This document shows, piece by piece, positions 1-8,187 of a stretch of 64,000 bases of DNA; within the stretch, counting starts at the first letter, position 1, and every line of letters begins with the position of its first letter. Below the pieces are notes generated by a model. That model saw nothing but the letters and a program-made list of their open reading frames with translations, ran no database searches and was not told the DNA's origin. Origin of the DNA: Korarchaeum sp964519515 (GTDB lineage: Archaea; Korarchaeota; Korarchaeia; Korarchaeales; Korarchaeaceae). Location: assembly GCA_964519515.1 (NCBI GenBank), contig CAZFIJ010000042.1:1-64000 (forward strand), read 5' to 3'. Both the position numbers and the translations under genes were made by a program.

Positions 1-97
1 CTCTCTTCAGCTCTCTTTAGGAGATTCCTAGCTATTCGCTCCTGCAGGAATTCATAAGTAGGTGATCTAGTGATCCTGAGTCATGAATGATAGAATC

Positions 98-110
98 CGT
101 TAATATTTAA
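98..110 (+). promoter_or_regulatory. TATA-like box of the desulfoferrodoxin-like gene
   Basis: The AT-rich stretch TTAATATTTAAA ends about 20-25 bases before the ATG at 132. That spacing puts transcription start at or next to the start codon, so the mRNA is probably leaderless. The remainder of 1-131 shows no ORF or RNA that I can support. Confidence 0.5.
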
Positions 111-131
111 ATCCAGAGTTCCATAGAGCTT

Positions 132-788
132 ATGCGTATACTCAAATGTGAGAGGTGCGGGAGGATCATTGAGGAACATGTAGAGGGAAGGGGCCCTATC
201 TTATGTTGTAATGACGAAATGAGAGTTCTAGTCCCTAATGAATCCCCTGAGCTCCTGGAGGAGCATAGACCGAGGATCTACCACGAAGATGGGATCCTAG
301 TGGAAATAGGATCGATACCCCATGAGATGAATGAGTCAAGTAGGATAATATGGGTCGAAATCATGAAGGGAGATGGCTCCAGGATCAGGAGATATCTAGA
401 GGAAGGGAAGAGTCCTGAAGCCTCTTTCGGGGAGATAGATGGAGATATTGAGATTAGGATCCTCTGCAGTAAACATGGCCTCTGGATCTTCGAGCATAAA
501 ACCGCGAAGCTTGACACAATGGAAGCAGTGAGGAAAGCTGTTGAGAGATTCAACGAATTGAGGGGAAGGGAGTCCTCGGCTAGGATATTGGAGATATCGG
601 GCGAGTCAATCATTGTGGAATTTACCGGCAATTTCTGCAGGACCTGTGGATTTTACGACTATTTTGAGGATCTCAGACTCCTCATGGAGGATTATAATGT
701 AAGAACTTCGATAAGAGCCATTGAGGAATTTGAGGATGGTTCTATAGTCACTTATTCGATAGAGAGGGATGGGGATGGGGGTGGATGA
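132..788 (+). CDS. Desulfoferrodoxin/superoxide reductase-like protein with extra C-terminal CxxC domain
   Basis: Residues 1-36 form a desulforedoxin-type rubredoxin-like knuckle (C6, C9, C25, C26) that would bind one iron. Residues 43-120 match the superoxide reductase domain, which reduces superoxide at a His4-Cys iron: H45, H64, C112 and H115 (motif CSKHGLW) are present. The fourth His ligand, which sits six residues after the second in the family, is S70 here. The active-site Lys before the first His (EKH in the family) is E44. Residues about 125-218 are an additional domain with FCRTCG (C169, C172) and an acidic DYFEDL segment that I do not recognise; the usual protein is about 125 aa. 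The mRNA is probably leaderless, and the stop lies within the next gene. True superoxide reductase activity is doubtful; an iron-binding redox or regulatory role is an inference. Confidence 0.75.
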   Translation: MRILKCERCGRIIEEHVEGRGPILCCNDEMRVLVPNESPELLEEHRPRIYHEDGILVEIGSIPHEMNESSRIIWVEIMKGDGSRIRRYLEEGKSPEASFGEIDGDIEIRILCSKHGLWIFEHKTAKLDTMEAVRKAVERFNELRGRESSARILEISGESIIVEFTGNFCRTCGFYDYFEDLRLLMEDYNVRTSIRAIEEFEDGSIVTYSIERDGDGGG

Positions 789-1404
789 TTTAGTGAATGA
801 CTTGATAAGATTGAAAGGTAGCAAGGTGAGGGAGATCATAGAGAGAAGAATGAGGGAATTTGAACGTGAGAGAAGCGATGAAGAACTCTTTAAAGAGTTG
901 GTCTTCTGTATACTAACGGCCAACTTCAGCGCAGAAGGCGGCCTGAGGATCCTAGAATCTTTAGGCGATAGTATCTTCACACTAAGTGAGGAGGAACTAG
1001 CCGCTAAGTTAGCTGAGCTAGGTCATAGATACCCTAAGAAGAGAGCGGAATTCATAGTTGAGGCTAGAAAGCTCATCTCAATGCTGAGGGATATCATATC
1101 CAGCTTCAGGGACGAGAGGCTCTTGAGGGAATGGTTAGTGAAGAATGTGAAGGGATTGGGCTATAAGGAGGCGAGCCATTTTCTGAGGAACATCGGGTTC
1201 AAGAATGTCTCGATAATAGACTTCCATATCCTTGACCTTTTGACGAGATATGGTATACTTGAGGAAAAGCCTAAAAGCCTGAGTAGAGCTAGATATCTGA
1301 TGATAGAGTCTATTCTAGAGGACATCTCGAGGAGGACGGATATGAACCTGGGGGAGCTCGATCTCTATCTATGGTATATTGAGACGGGAAAAGTTCTTAA
1401 GTAG
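769..1404 (+). CDS. ogg: 8-oxoguanine DNA glycosylase/AP lyase, archaeal Ogg type
   Basis: This is a base-excision repair enzyme that removes 8-oxoguanine and nicks the abasic site. The 211-aa length and all-helical HhH-GPD layout fit the short archaeal Ogg2 family. The segment KGLGYKEASHFLRN at about 128-141 carries the helix-hairpin-helix with the Schiff-base Lys (K133), and D151 in IIDFH is the catalytic Asp. The start overlaps the upstream gene by 20 bases; ATGs at 769 and 775 and a GTG at 781 are all possible. Co-transcription with a superoxide-reductase-like gene suggests an oxidative-stress pair, which is an inference from position only. Confidence 0.85.
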   Translation: MGMGVDDLVNDLIRLKGSKVREIIERRMREFERERSDEELFKELVFCILTANFSAEGGLRILESLGDSIFTLSEEELAAKLAELGHRYPKKRAEFIVEARKLISMLRDIISSFRDERLLREWLVKNVKGLGYKEASHFLRNIGFKNVSIIDFHILDLLTRYGILEEKPKSLSRARYLMIESILEDISRRTDMNLGELDLYLWYIETGKVLK

Positions 1405-1424
1405 ATGTAGGAGAGGCAGCTAAT

Positions 1425-1901
1425 ATGAAGGGGAAGAGTGTTGCTATAAGAGTAGCATTAACTTCAATCTTCGCTGCTCTATATACATCTTTAACTGTTG
1501 TTTTAGCCCCGCTCTCATTTTACGAGGTACAAGTGAGGATCTCAGATTCCCTATTAGCTCTCTCCATACTTTTCGGCCCACCTGTCATAATAGGAACATC
1601 CCTAGGATGCTTCATCGCAAATCTCATCGGCCCATTTGGCATAATCGACGCTTTAGGAGGGTCTATTGCAAATTTAGTCGCGACTTACATCGGATGGAAG
1701 TTGAGGAAAAGGAGAGCATTTGCGTTAGTCCAGATGCCGATCACAGTCTCCTTAATAGTATCAGCTTATCTGCACATTCTGTTAAATCTTCCCCTACTAG
1801 TAGTCTTCCTCTACTTGCTTGCGGGATCCATCGTATCGATAGATATCATAGGCCTGCTCCTCCTCAGGGTGGTCGAGGCCCGTTACAACAAATACATATA
1901 A
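1425..1901 (+). CDS. queT: QueT-family membrane protein, predicted queuosine/archaeosine precursor uptake (ECF S component)
   Basis: This 158-aa hydrophobic protein has five or six predicted membrane helices. The stretch from about residue 25 (APLSFYEVQVRISDSL) through about 60 (LGCFIANLIGPFGIIDALGGS) matches the QueT family signature of acidic RIS.. and GC.IAN..G..G..D...GS segments. QueT proteins are substrate-binding S components of energy-coupling-factor importers thought to take up deazaguanine precursors; in archaea the end product would be archaeosine in tRNA. No ECF A/T components lie nearby, so they would have to be shared from elsewhere. A weak purine-rich RBS (GGAGAGGC) precedes the ATG. 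Confidence 0.75.
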   Translation: MKGKSVAIRVALTSIFAALYTSLTVVLAPLSFYEVQVRISDSLLALSILFGPPVIIGTSLGCFIANLIGPFGIIDALGGSIANLVATYIGWKLRKRRAFALVQMPITVSLIVSAYLHILLNLPLLVVFLYLLAGSIVSIDIIGLLLLRVVEARYNKYI

Positions 1902-2108
1902 TTTCAAACACCAAAAAATCCATCTTTAATATAAATAAAAATTCATCGATCTATTTCATAATTTTTTATACTTTCTATCGCCTATTACGAGCAAATTTTT
2001 AGTTCCATAACTGTGTAACAAATATTTTTAGGTTATACACCCCCAGCCAATTCGATCTTCAACGATTCCTGCTATAGCTCCGGTCTCAAGGAATGAAGGG
2101 GAGGCCCT
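1902..2108 (+). promoter_or_regulatory. AT-rich spacer with promoter of the mevalonate-entry operon
   Basis: The first part is strongly AT-rich with oligo-T runs suited to termination of the queT transcript. A TATA-like element (CAAATATTTTTAGG) lies at about 2019-2031, placing transcription start near 2055 and leaving a leader of about 50 bases. A purine-rich RBS (AAGGGGAGG) at 2096-2104 precedes the ATG at 2109. No small ORF or RNA was identified. Confidence 0.45.
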
Positions 2109-3194
2109 ATGAGGTCGAATAGGAAGGTAGGGATCATCGGATGGGGTGTCTACGTACCGAAGTGGAGGATAAGATCGGAGGAGCTCGCTAGAGGATGGGG
2201 AAGGGAATGGAAGCGATACGCAGCAGGTATAATGGTTGAGGAGAAGAGCGTACCCGGATTGGATGAGGATACTCTCACTATAGCATACGAAGCGTCCTTG
2301 AATGCCCTGAGGAGGGCTAGGATAGATCCATCGAAGCTCAGGGCTGTATACGTTGGCACAGAGTCAAAGCCTTACGCTGTTAAAACTACAGCGACGATAC
2401 TCGCAGAGGCTTTAGGCGCCGGAGGACCGAAAAGACTTACTACAGGCGCTGATTATGAGTTCGCATGTAAGGCAGGGACGGAAGCTATTCAATCGGTGAT
2501 AGGGCTTGTAGGATCTGGGATGATAGATTATGGGCTAGCAGTAGGGGCTGATACCGCACAAGGGGCCCCTGGAGATGCCTTAGAATATACTGCATCAGCT
2601 GGAGGTGCAGCATACGTTTTGGGACCTGCTGATGATTCTATAGCTATTATAGAAGCGTCCATATCTCATGTGACCGATACGCCGGATTTCTGGAGGAGGC
2701 AACATGAGCATTATCCAGCTCACACGAGAGCTTTCACAGGAGAGCCGGCTTACTTCAAGCACATAATATCAGCCGCGAGAGAGTTGATGAGCTTAATGGG
2801 GACTGGACCCAATGATTATGATTATGCTATATTCCACCAACCCAATGGTAAGTTTCCACTGAGAGTAGGGGCTAGGTTGGGTTTCACACCTGACAAGATA
2901 AAACCTGGGCTCATAACTCCCTATATAGGCAATACTTACTCTGGCTCAGCTCTGGTCGGTCTCGCTGCAGTTCTAGATCAAGCGAAGCCCGGGCAGAAGA
3001 TACTCCTGGTCTCCTTCGGATCTGGTGCTGGCAGCGACGCCTTCCACATAGAGGTTCGCGATGGGATCGAGGCTGTCCAAGATCTCGCGCCTAAGACGAT
3101 GGACTATGTCTCGAGGAAGGAATACATAGACTACGCTATTTACGCTAGGTTCAGGAGGATGATAAAGATGTTACACGATTTCAGCGGGTACTGA
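2109..3194 (+). CDS. Hydroxymethylglutaryl-CoA synthase, archaeal type
   Basis: The enzyme condenses acetyl-CoA with acetoacetyl-CoA to HMG-CoA, the committed entry to mevalonate and archaeal isoprenoid lipids. The 361-aa protein has the thiolase-superfamily fold. The catalytic residues are in place: E85 in GTESKP, the nucleophile C120 in FACKAGT and H243 in FHQPNGKFP. It heads a tight operon with a thiolase homologue and a DUF35 protein. In methanogens this trio is known to form one complex that channels acetoacetyl-CoA. Unlike its neighbour this subunit looks fully active. Confidence 0.95.
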   Translation: MRSNRKVGIIGWGVYVPKWRIRSEELARGWGREWKRYAAGIMVEEKSVPGLDEDTLTIAYEASLNALRRARIDPSKLRAVYVGTESKPYAVKTTATILAEALGAGGPKRLTTGADYEFACKAGTEAIQSVIGLVGSGMIDYGLAVGADTAQGAPGDALEYTASAGGAAYVLGPADDSIAIIEASISHVTDTPDFWRRQHEHYPAHTRAFTGEPAYFKHIISAARELMSLMGTGPNDYDYAIFHQPNGKFPLRVGARLGFTPDKIKPGLITPYIGNTYSGSALVGLAAVLDQAKPGQKILLVSFGSGAGSDAFHIEVRDGIEAVQDLAPKTMDYVSRKEYIDYAIYARFRRMIKMLHDFSGY

Positions 3195-3204
3195 GGTGAT
3201 GATC

Positions 3205-4341
3205 ATGACATACATCATAGGTGCGGGTATTTTAAAGGTTGGAGATCATTGGGAGAAGTCATTGAGGAATTTAGCTGCTGAAGCATCAATATTGGCTATA
3301 GAAGACGCGGGAGGAGTTCCAGTAGATTATGTCGTGATAGCTAATTCCCTCTCAGGAGTGGTGAATGCTCAGGAGAACCTCGGATCTTATGTAGTATCAC
3401 GGTTGAACCTTAAGGGAGTGCCCGCACTGAAAGTTGAGGCCGCTAATGCCTCTGGGGCTGCTGCCGCTATTGTAGCAAATTCATTGATAAAAAGCGGGGA
3501 AGCTCAGAGAGTTCTAGTCATTGGAGTTGAGAAGATGACGGATTATACATCTCTAGAGGATTCTAATGCCGCTCTATCGACGCTCATAGATTCTGAGTAT
3601 GAGGCATTCCACGGGGCTACCCTTGACTCCCTACATGCTCTACTAATGAGGGAATATTTAAGAAAATATCAGATAAATAGAGAAGATTTCTCCTATTTCC
3701 CGATCTTAATGCATGAAAATGCTACAGATACTCCGCATGCTCAATATAGATTCAAGATAGATCTCGACGCTTACATATCTTCCCCTCTAATAGCCGAACC
3801 GATAAGCATGATGGACGTTCCCAGCCCCTCTGATGGCGCTGCTGCAATATTGCTTTCAGCGAAGAGTGAAGGCCCAAATGGAAGCGTTAAGATATCCTCA
3901 TTCGGCCAGGCTACTGATAGAATATCTCTATATGATAGGGAATCTGTCTTAGAGATGCCATCAATTAGGATGGCATTCAATAGAGCTGTCTCGAAGTTGA
4001 ATAACTTCAAGCCCGATTTCTATATCATAGGGGAGTACTCGAGTGTGATGGGCTATATAGCTACGGAGGAGTTGGGTCTAGCTGAGAGGGGAAAGGCTTA
4101 CAGGCTTTTCATGGATGGAGAGGCCAGAAGGAGCGGATCCGTCCCCATAAACCCAGAAGGTGGTTCTAAGGCGAGAGGAGATCCTATAGGAGCGACTGGG
4201 GTCTATCAGTTAGCTGAAGCTTACCTCCAGCTCACAGGAAGGGCTCAGGGATGGCAGGTCGATGGCGCTAGAAGGGCCCTCGTCCTCAGCATCGGTGGAG
4301 TGGGATGCAATTCCGTGGTCCATTTAGTTGAGGGGGTGTGA
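3205..4341 (+). CDS. Thiolase-fold protein of the HMG-CoA synthase complex, apparently lacking catalytic residues
   Basis: The protein aligns end to end with archaeal acetoacetyl-CoA thiolases (EKMTD, HGAT, HAQY, SDGAAA, GATG, GGVG..VVH landmarks). However, the nucleophile motif ACASG reads ANASG, the HDCF motif reads YSSV, GHP.GATG reads GDP.GATG, and the DC before SDGAA reads DV. The nucleophilic Cys, both catalytic His positions and the accessory Cys are therefore all substituted. DNA at 3450-3458 and 4171-4176 confirms the Asn and Asp codons. GTG (3196) and ATG (3199) lie upstream, but the GAGGTGAT RBS points to ATG 3205. It sits 10 bases after HMG-CoA synthase and overlaps the DUF35 gene by 4. 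By homology it would be the thiolase subunit; by residues it is probably a scaffold, so acetoacetyl-CoA would come from a thiolase elsewhere. Confidence 0.85.
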   Translation: MTYIIGAGILKVGDHWEKSLRNLAAEASILAIEDAGGVPVDYVVIANSLSGVVNAQENLGSYVVSRLNLKGVPALKVEAANASGAAAAIVANSLIKSGEAQRVLVIGVEKMTDYTSLEDSNAALSTLIDSEYEAFHGATLDSLHALLMREYLRKYQINREDFSYFPILMHENATDTPHAQYRFKIDLDAYISSPLIAEPISMMDVPSPSDGAAAILLSAKSEGPNGSVKISSFGQATDRISLYDRESVLEMPSIRMAFNRAVSKLNNFKPDFYIIGEYSSVMGYIATEELGLAERGKAYRLFMDGEARRSGSVPINPEGGSKARGDPIGATGVYQLAEAYLQLTGRAQGWQVDGARRALVLSIGGVGCNSVVHLVEGV

Positions 4342-4760
4342 GTATGTGGGCTTACTGGTTGAGTGTCCCCGCTCATTGGAGGGAATTGCCAGCTAGGTAT
4401 AGGCTGGAAGGGGGCTTGTGTAGTAACTGCGGTCACACGATGTTTCCTAAGGGAGAAGTATGTCCTATCTGCGGATCTAAGGACATAGTTACCAAGCAAC
4501 TCCCGAGGAGGGGAAAGGTGATCAGCTACTCTGTTATATGGAATGCTCCCAGAGGATATGAGTACTATACACCCTACATCGTGGCTCTAATTGAGCTGGA
4601 GGATGGAACTAAGTTGATGAGCCAGTTAACGGACATCGAACCCTCCCAAGTGACTGAGGGTATGGAGGTCGAGATGGTACTCAGGAAAGTGAGGGTCAGC
4701 GGCGAGTCCGGGATAATTGCATATGCCTATAAATTCAGGCCCCTACTGAAGAAGAAATGA
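4338..4760 (+). CDS. DUF35 OB-fold/zinc-ribbon protein of the HMG-CoA synthase-thiolase complex
   Basis: This 140-aa protein has an N-terminal rubredoxin-like zinc ribbon (two CxxC pairs, CSNC and CPIC, around residues 28-46) followed by an OB-fold (VISYSVIW...ALIELEDGTKLM). In the methanogen complex this family bridges thiolase and HMG-CoA synthase and its OB-fold helps hold the shared CoA-binding cleft. GTG at 4338 and ATG at 4344 are both possible starts; the former overlaps the thiolase-like stop and follows AGGGGG. It closes the operon. Confidence 0.9.
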   Translation: MSMWAYWLSVPAHWRELPARYRLEGGLCSNCGHTMFPKGEVCPICGSKDIVTKQLPRRGKVISYSVIWNAPRGYEYYTPYIVALIELEDGTKLMSQLTDIEPSQVTEGMEVEMVLRKVRVSGESGIIAYAYKFRPLLKKK

Positions 4761-4811
4761 TAAAACGCTATAGCCCAGCGTTAACTTCCGTCCCTCCCTC
4801 TATTTTTCATA

Positions 4812-4885
4812 AGAGCTCTGGGATCTGATGGAATCGAGTTTATGCAGGCTTCATCTGTCAAACGGGTTGAGCCGATCCAGAGCTA
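4812..4885. repeat. Imperfect inverted repeat in the spacer before gatD
   Basis: AGCTCTGGGATC at 4814-4825 can pair with GATCCAGAGCT at 4874-4884 (11 pairs, one bulged G). The intervening bases contain a second weak stem (GATGGAA near 4827 with TTCATC near 4850). This could be a structured RNA, a leader element or chance; no promoter is positioned convincingly for it. An additional 6-bp hairpin (AACGCT/AGCGTT) follows the DUF35 stop at 4764-4782 and may be a terminator. Confidence 0.25.
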
Positions 4886-4927
4886 TCAGCGTTGAACTTC
4901 ATAGCAGGTGAGGGCTGTTTCCAACAC

Positions 4928-4939
4928 TACCGTTTTTTA
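4928..4939 (+). promoter_or_regulatory. TATA-like box of gatDE
   Basis: CGTTTTTTAACT is centred about 28 bases before the ATG at 4962, consistent with a leaderless gatD transcript. No RBS is visible before that ATG, which supports the reading. Confidence 0.5.
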
Positions 4940-4961
4940 ACTCCTATCGTAACACATCGAG

Positions 4962-6287
4962 ATGCTCCATTACAGGGGTAAAGCTAGAGAGATCCTCTCA
5001 AGTCTTGGGCTCGAGGATTTCGATAGGATAAGGGTTAAGAGAGGAGGCGATGTTTACGAGGGGATACTCATCCCAAGGCCCGAGATACTCGACGATGAGC
5101 ACGTAATAATTAAGCTAGATAGTGGATACAATATAGGCATCAGTTTAGAAGGAGCTGAGATAGAACTAATTTCCAAGGGATCGAGGAAGAGGGAGAAGAG
5201 ACTCCCAGAGTTGGGTTATAGAGAAGATCTTCCCGGGGTTTCGGTGGTCGTTACGGGAGGAACTATAGCCTCTAGGGTCGATTACTCGACAGGAGGTGTC
5301 ATAGCTCACGAGAGGCCTGAAGAACTCCTCGATCTTATTCCAGAGCTCGCTGATATAGCTAATTTGAAGTACGTTCAACTCTTCGCGGAGTTCAGTGAGA
5401 ACTTGACCCCTAAGCATTGGAGAGAGATCGCTAAGACAGTAGAATCCGAGCTAAGGGGGGGAGCTGAGGGAGTAATCGTAGCTCATGGCACAGATACGAT
5501 GCATTTCACTGCCTCCGCTTTAGCATTCATGTTGAGGGATTTAGATAAACCCGTGGTCTTCGTGGGATCACAGAGATCTGTGGATAGACCATCGACAGAC
5601 GCTGTGCTTAATATGATAGCAGCGACGAGGCTAGCCGCTCAAGGACCTATAGCTGAGTCCGTCATAGTGATGCATTCCAGTCCCTCGGACGATCATGCTT
5701 ATGCCTTGAGGGGGGTGAGAGCTAGGAAGATGCATACATCTAGGAGAGATGCCTTCCTCCCAGTGAACGATCTCCCGTTAGCTAGGATAAGTAGGGAGCG
5801 TATTGAATTGATCTCACAGAACTTCAGGAGAAGGAGGGAAGGGACTAGCGGAGTATATCTCGACGATAGAATCGATGAGAGGGTCGCTTTAATTCAAGTA
5901 TGGCCTGGAATTCCACAAGGTTTCCTGAGCTCCTTGGAGGGGATCTTCAGAGGTATAGTGATCGCTGGAACTGGGCTCGGCCATGTCCCAAAGCAGATCA
6001 TACCTGAGATCAGAGATCTAATAAGGAGAGGGATCCCTGTCGTCATCTCCTCCCAGTGTCTGTATGGAAGGGTAGATTTGAAGGTTTATGAGACCGGAAG
6101 GAGACTTCTTGAGGCAGGAGTCATACCCGCGATGGATATGCTGCCAGAAGTAGCATTAGTGAAGCTCATGTTCGTCTTAGGGCACACTGATGATCTAGAT
6201 GAGGTGAGAGATCTCATGTTAACGAATCTCGCTGGGGAATTGGGAGCACATCTAGGGCTCAACATATTCCCTCCTTGCTGGAGGTGA
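4962..6287 (+). CDS. gatD: Glutamyl-tRNA(Gln) amidotransferase subunit D
   Basis: This is the asparaginase-like subunit of the archaeal GatDE complex. It releases ammonia from an amide donor for conversion of Glu-tRNA(Gln) to Gln-tRNA(Gln). At 441 aa it has the usual N-terminal beta-rich domain (about 1-85) and then an L-asparaginase fold. The catalytic threonine motifs VVTGGTIAS (about 97-105) and AHGTDTMHFTAS (about 172-183) are intact. The stop is embedded in the GAGGTGATC RBS of gatE, so translation is probably coupled. Presence of GatDE implies that Gln-tRNA is made indirectly, as is usual in archaea. Confidence 0.97.
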   Translation: MLHYRGKAREILSSLGLEDFDRIRVKRGGDVYEGILIPRPEILDDEHVIIKLDSGYNIGISLEGAEIELISKGSRKREKRLPELGYREDLPGVSVVVTGGTIASRVDYSTGGVIAHERPEELLDLIPELADIANLKYVQLFAEFSENLTPKHWREIAKTVESELRGGAEGVIVAHGTDTMHFTASALAFMLRDLDKPVVFVGSQRSVDRPSTDAVLNMIAATRLAAQGPIAESVIVMHSSPSDDHAYALRGVRARKMHTSRRDAFLPVNDLPLARISRERIELISQNFRRRREGTSGVYLDDRIDERVALIQVWPGIPQGFLSSLEGIFRGIVIAGTGLGHVPKQIIPEIRDLIRRGIPVVISSQCLYGRVDLKVYETGRRLLEAGVIPAMDMLPEVALVKLMFVLGHTDDLDEVRDLMLTNLAGELGAHLGLNIFPPCWR

Positions 6288-6291
6288 TCTC

Positions 6292-8187
6292 TTGGAGGAC
6301 GCCTTCTACAGGGATGTCGGATTGAAGGTGGGACTAGAGATACATCAGAGGCTCGATTCTCATAAATTATTCTGCAACTGCCCTTCGACCCTGAGAGAAG
6401 AAGAGCCTCATTCCTGGGTAAGTAGGAACCTTAGTGTTTCTTATAGTGAGCTCGGGATGATAGATCCGGCGGCTAGATTCGAATCCTTAAGGAAGAGGAA
6501 TTTCCTCTATGGGATATACTTCGATACGACATGCGAGGTGGAGATAGATGAGGCCCCACCTCACCCCTTGAATGAGGATGCTCTCGAAATATCCATTCAA
6601 GTGGCCTTGATGCTGGGGATGAAACCCGTCGATGAGATACATGTGATGAGGAAGATAGTAGTCGATGGTAGCAATACTACTGGTTTTCAGAGGACTGCTC
6701 TAGTTGCTTTAGGACATGAGAAAAGCTACATAGAGACTTCAAAGGGAAAAGTAAGATTAGAAACACTCTGTCTCGAGGAAGAATCCGCATATATCATTGA
6801 GAGCACACCAGAATTCGCTAAGTACAGACTAGATAGGTTAGGAATACCCCTAGTTGAGATCTCCACTGCTCCAGATATATGGCACCCAGAGCAAGCGATG
6901 GAGGCTGCTTTGAAGATAGGGAGGATCCTCAGGGCAACTGGGAGAGTTCAGAGAGGTATCGGGACGATTAGACAGGACATAAACGTCTCTATAGAGGGAG
7001 GAGCCAGGCAAGAGATAAAGGGGATACAGGAGCTCGAGCTCATACCTGAGGTGATCAGAAGAGAGATCTTAAGGCAGCAGAACCTCTTGAAGATCCAGGA
7101 GGAATTGAGAAAACGCGGGATCAGCGAGGAAGATATAGATGATCCGATATATGATATAACGGATGCCCTCTCTCAGACAGGATCTCAGCTGATCAAGAGA
7201 TCCCTTTCCAAGGGAGAGAGGATCTTCGGGATGAGAGTTAAAGGCTTCAGGGGATTGATTGGCAGGGAGATACAACCAGAGAGACGTTTTGGGACGGAGT
7301 TAGCTGATTACGCTAGAGTATTCGGTGGTGTCAAAGGTATACTGCACGGCGATGAATTACCAGGTTACGGTATAGGGGATGAGGAAGTAAGGAAGATCAG
7401 GGATATGCTCTCATGCGATGATGATGACTCCTTCATATTAGTTATAGGGGAGAAGTCATCCTCTACAATAGCTTTAGAGTCCGTCAGATCGAGGATCAGG
7501 TTCTCCATTAAGGGAATACCTAACGAGACTAGGAAGGCTTTGCCAGATGGGAACACCTCCTTCATGAGACCAATGCCCGGAGCAGCTAGGATGTATCCTG
7601 AGACAGACATACTTCCAGTTAAAACAGCTACGATAATCAGTAAGATAAGAGAACTCCCAAAGATGCCTGAGGAGACTGTAAACGAGCTTATTAGGGAATA
7701 TGGGATTAACAGCGAGCTTGCTTGGGATTTATATGATGAAGGCAAGATACCGCTCTTCAAGAAGCTCGTTAGCTACGGGGCCCCGGCGAGCTTCACAGCA
7801 GCCACACTGACATCGACGATGAGGATGCTCAGAAGGGAGGGGGAGAATATCGAGAGGATCGCTGAGGATCATCTAATCGAATTATTCAAATTTCTGGGAG
7901 AGGGGAGGCTTGCGAAGGAGGCTGTCCCCGATATACTGAGGGGAGTTGCGAGGGGCGATTACTCAAGTGTCCATGACTACTTGGAAGCATATTCGATGAA
8001 TTTAGATGAGTTGGATTCTTTAATAGATTCAATACTGGAGAGATTCAGGGATAAAGTATTGGAGAGGGGTGATAGGGCCTTCGGGATGCTCATGGGGGAG
8101 GTCATGAAGATCGCGAGGGGGAGGATAGATGGTGCTATTGTGAGCGAGAGGCTGAGAATTAAGCTAAAAGAATTTCTCAAGACTTGA
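6292..8187 (+). CDS. gatE: Glutamyl-tRNA(Gln) amidotransferase subunit E
   Basis: The tRNA-binding and kinase-like subunit of GatDE activates Glu-tRNA(Gln) by phosphorylation and receives ammonia from GatD. The N-terminal GatB/E cradle (GLKVGLEIHQRLDSHKLFCNCPS) includes the CNCPS zinc-site segment. The AspRS-like insertion that distinguishes GatE from GatB is at about residues 270-410, and the C-terminal YqeY-type tail reaches residue 631. Translation starts at TTG 6292, four bases after the gatD stop and directly after GAGGTGATC. The 3' end overlaps the convergent polymerase gene by 24 bases. Confidence 0.97.
   Translation: MEDAFYRDVGLKVGLEIHQRLDSHKLFCNCPSTLREEEPHSWVSRNLSVSYSELGMIDPAARFESLRKRNFLYGIYFDTTCEVEIDEAPPHPLNEDALEISIQVALMLGMKPVDEIHVMRKIVVDGSNTTGFQRTALVALGHEKSYIETSKGKVRLETLCLEEESAYIIESTPEFAKYRLDRLGIPLVEISTAPDIWHPEQAMEAALKIGRILRATGRVQRGIGTIRQDINVSIEGGARQEIKGIQELELIPEVIRREILRQQNLLKIQEELRKRGISEEDIDDPIYDITDALSQTGSQLIKRSLSKGERIFGMRVKGFRGLIGREIQPERRFGTELADYARVFGGVKGILHGDELPGYGIGDEEVRKIRDMLSCDDDDSFILVIGEKSSSTIALESVRSRIRFSIKGIPNETRKALPDGNTSFMRPMPGAARMYPETDILPVKTATIISKIRELPKMPEETVNELIREYGINSELAWDLYDEGKIPLFKKLVSYGAPASFTAATLTSTMRMLRREGENIERIAEDHLIELFKFLGEGRLAKEAVPDILRGVARGDYSSVHDYLEAYSMNLDELDSLIDSILERFRDKVLERGDRAFGMLMGEVMKIARGRIDGAIVSERLRIKLKEFLKT

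Noticed and set aside
1607..2002. 131-aa plus-strand ORF overlapping queT and its downstream gap
   Set aside because: It is the +1 frame of queT and runs into the AT-rich promoter region; no start support.
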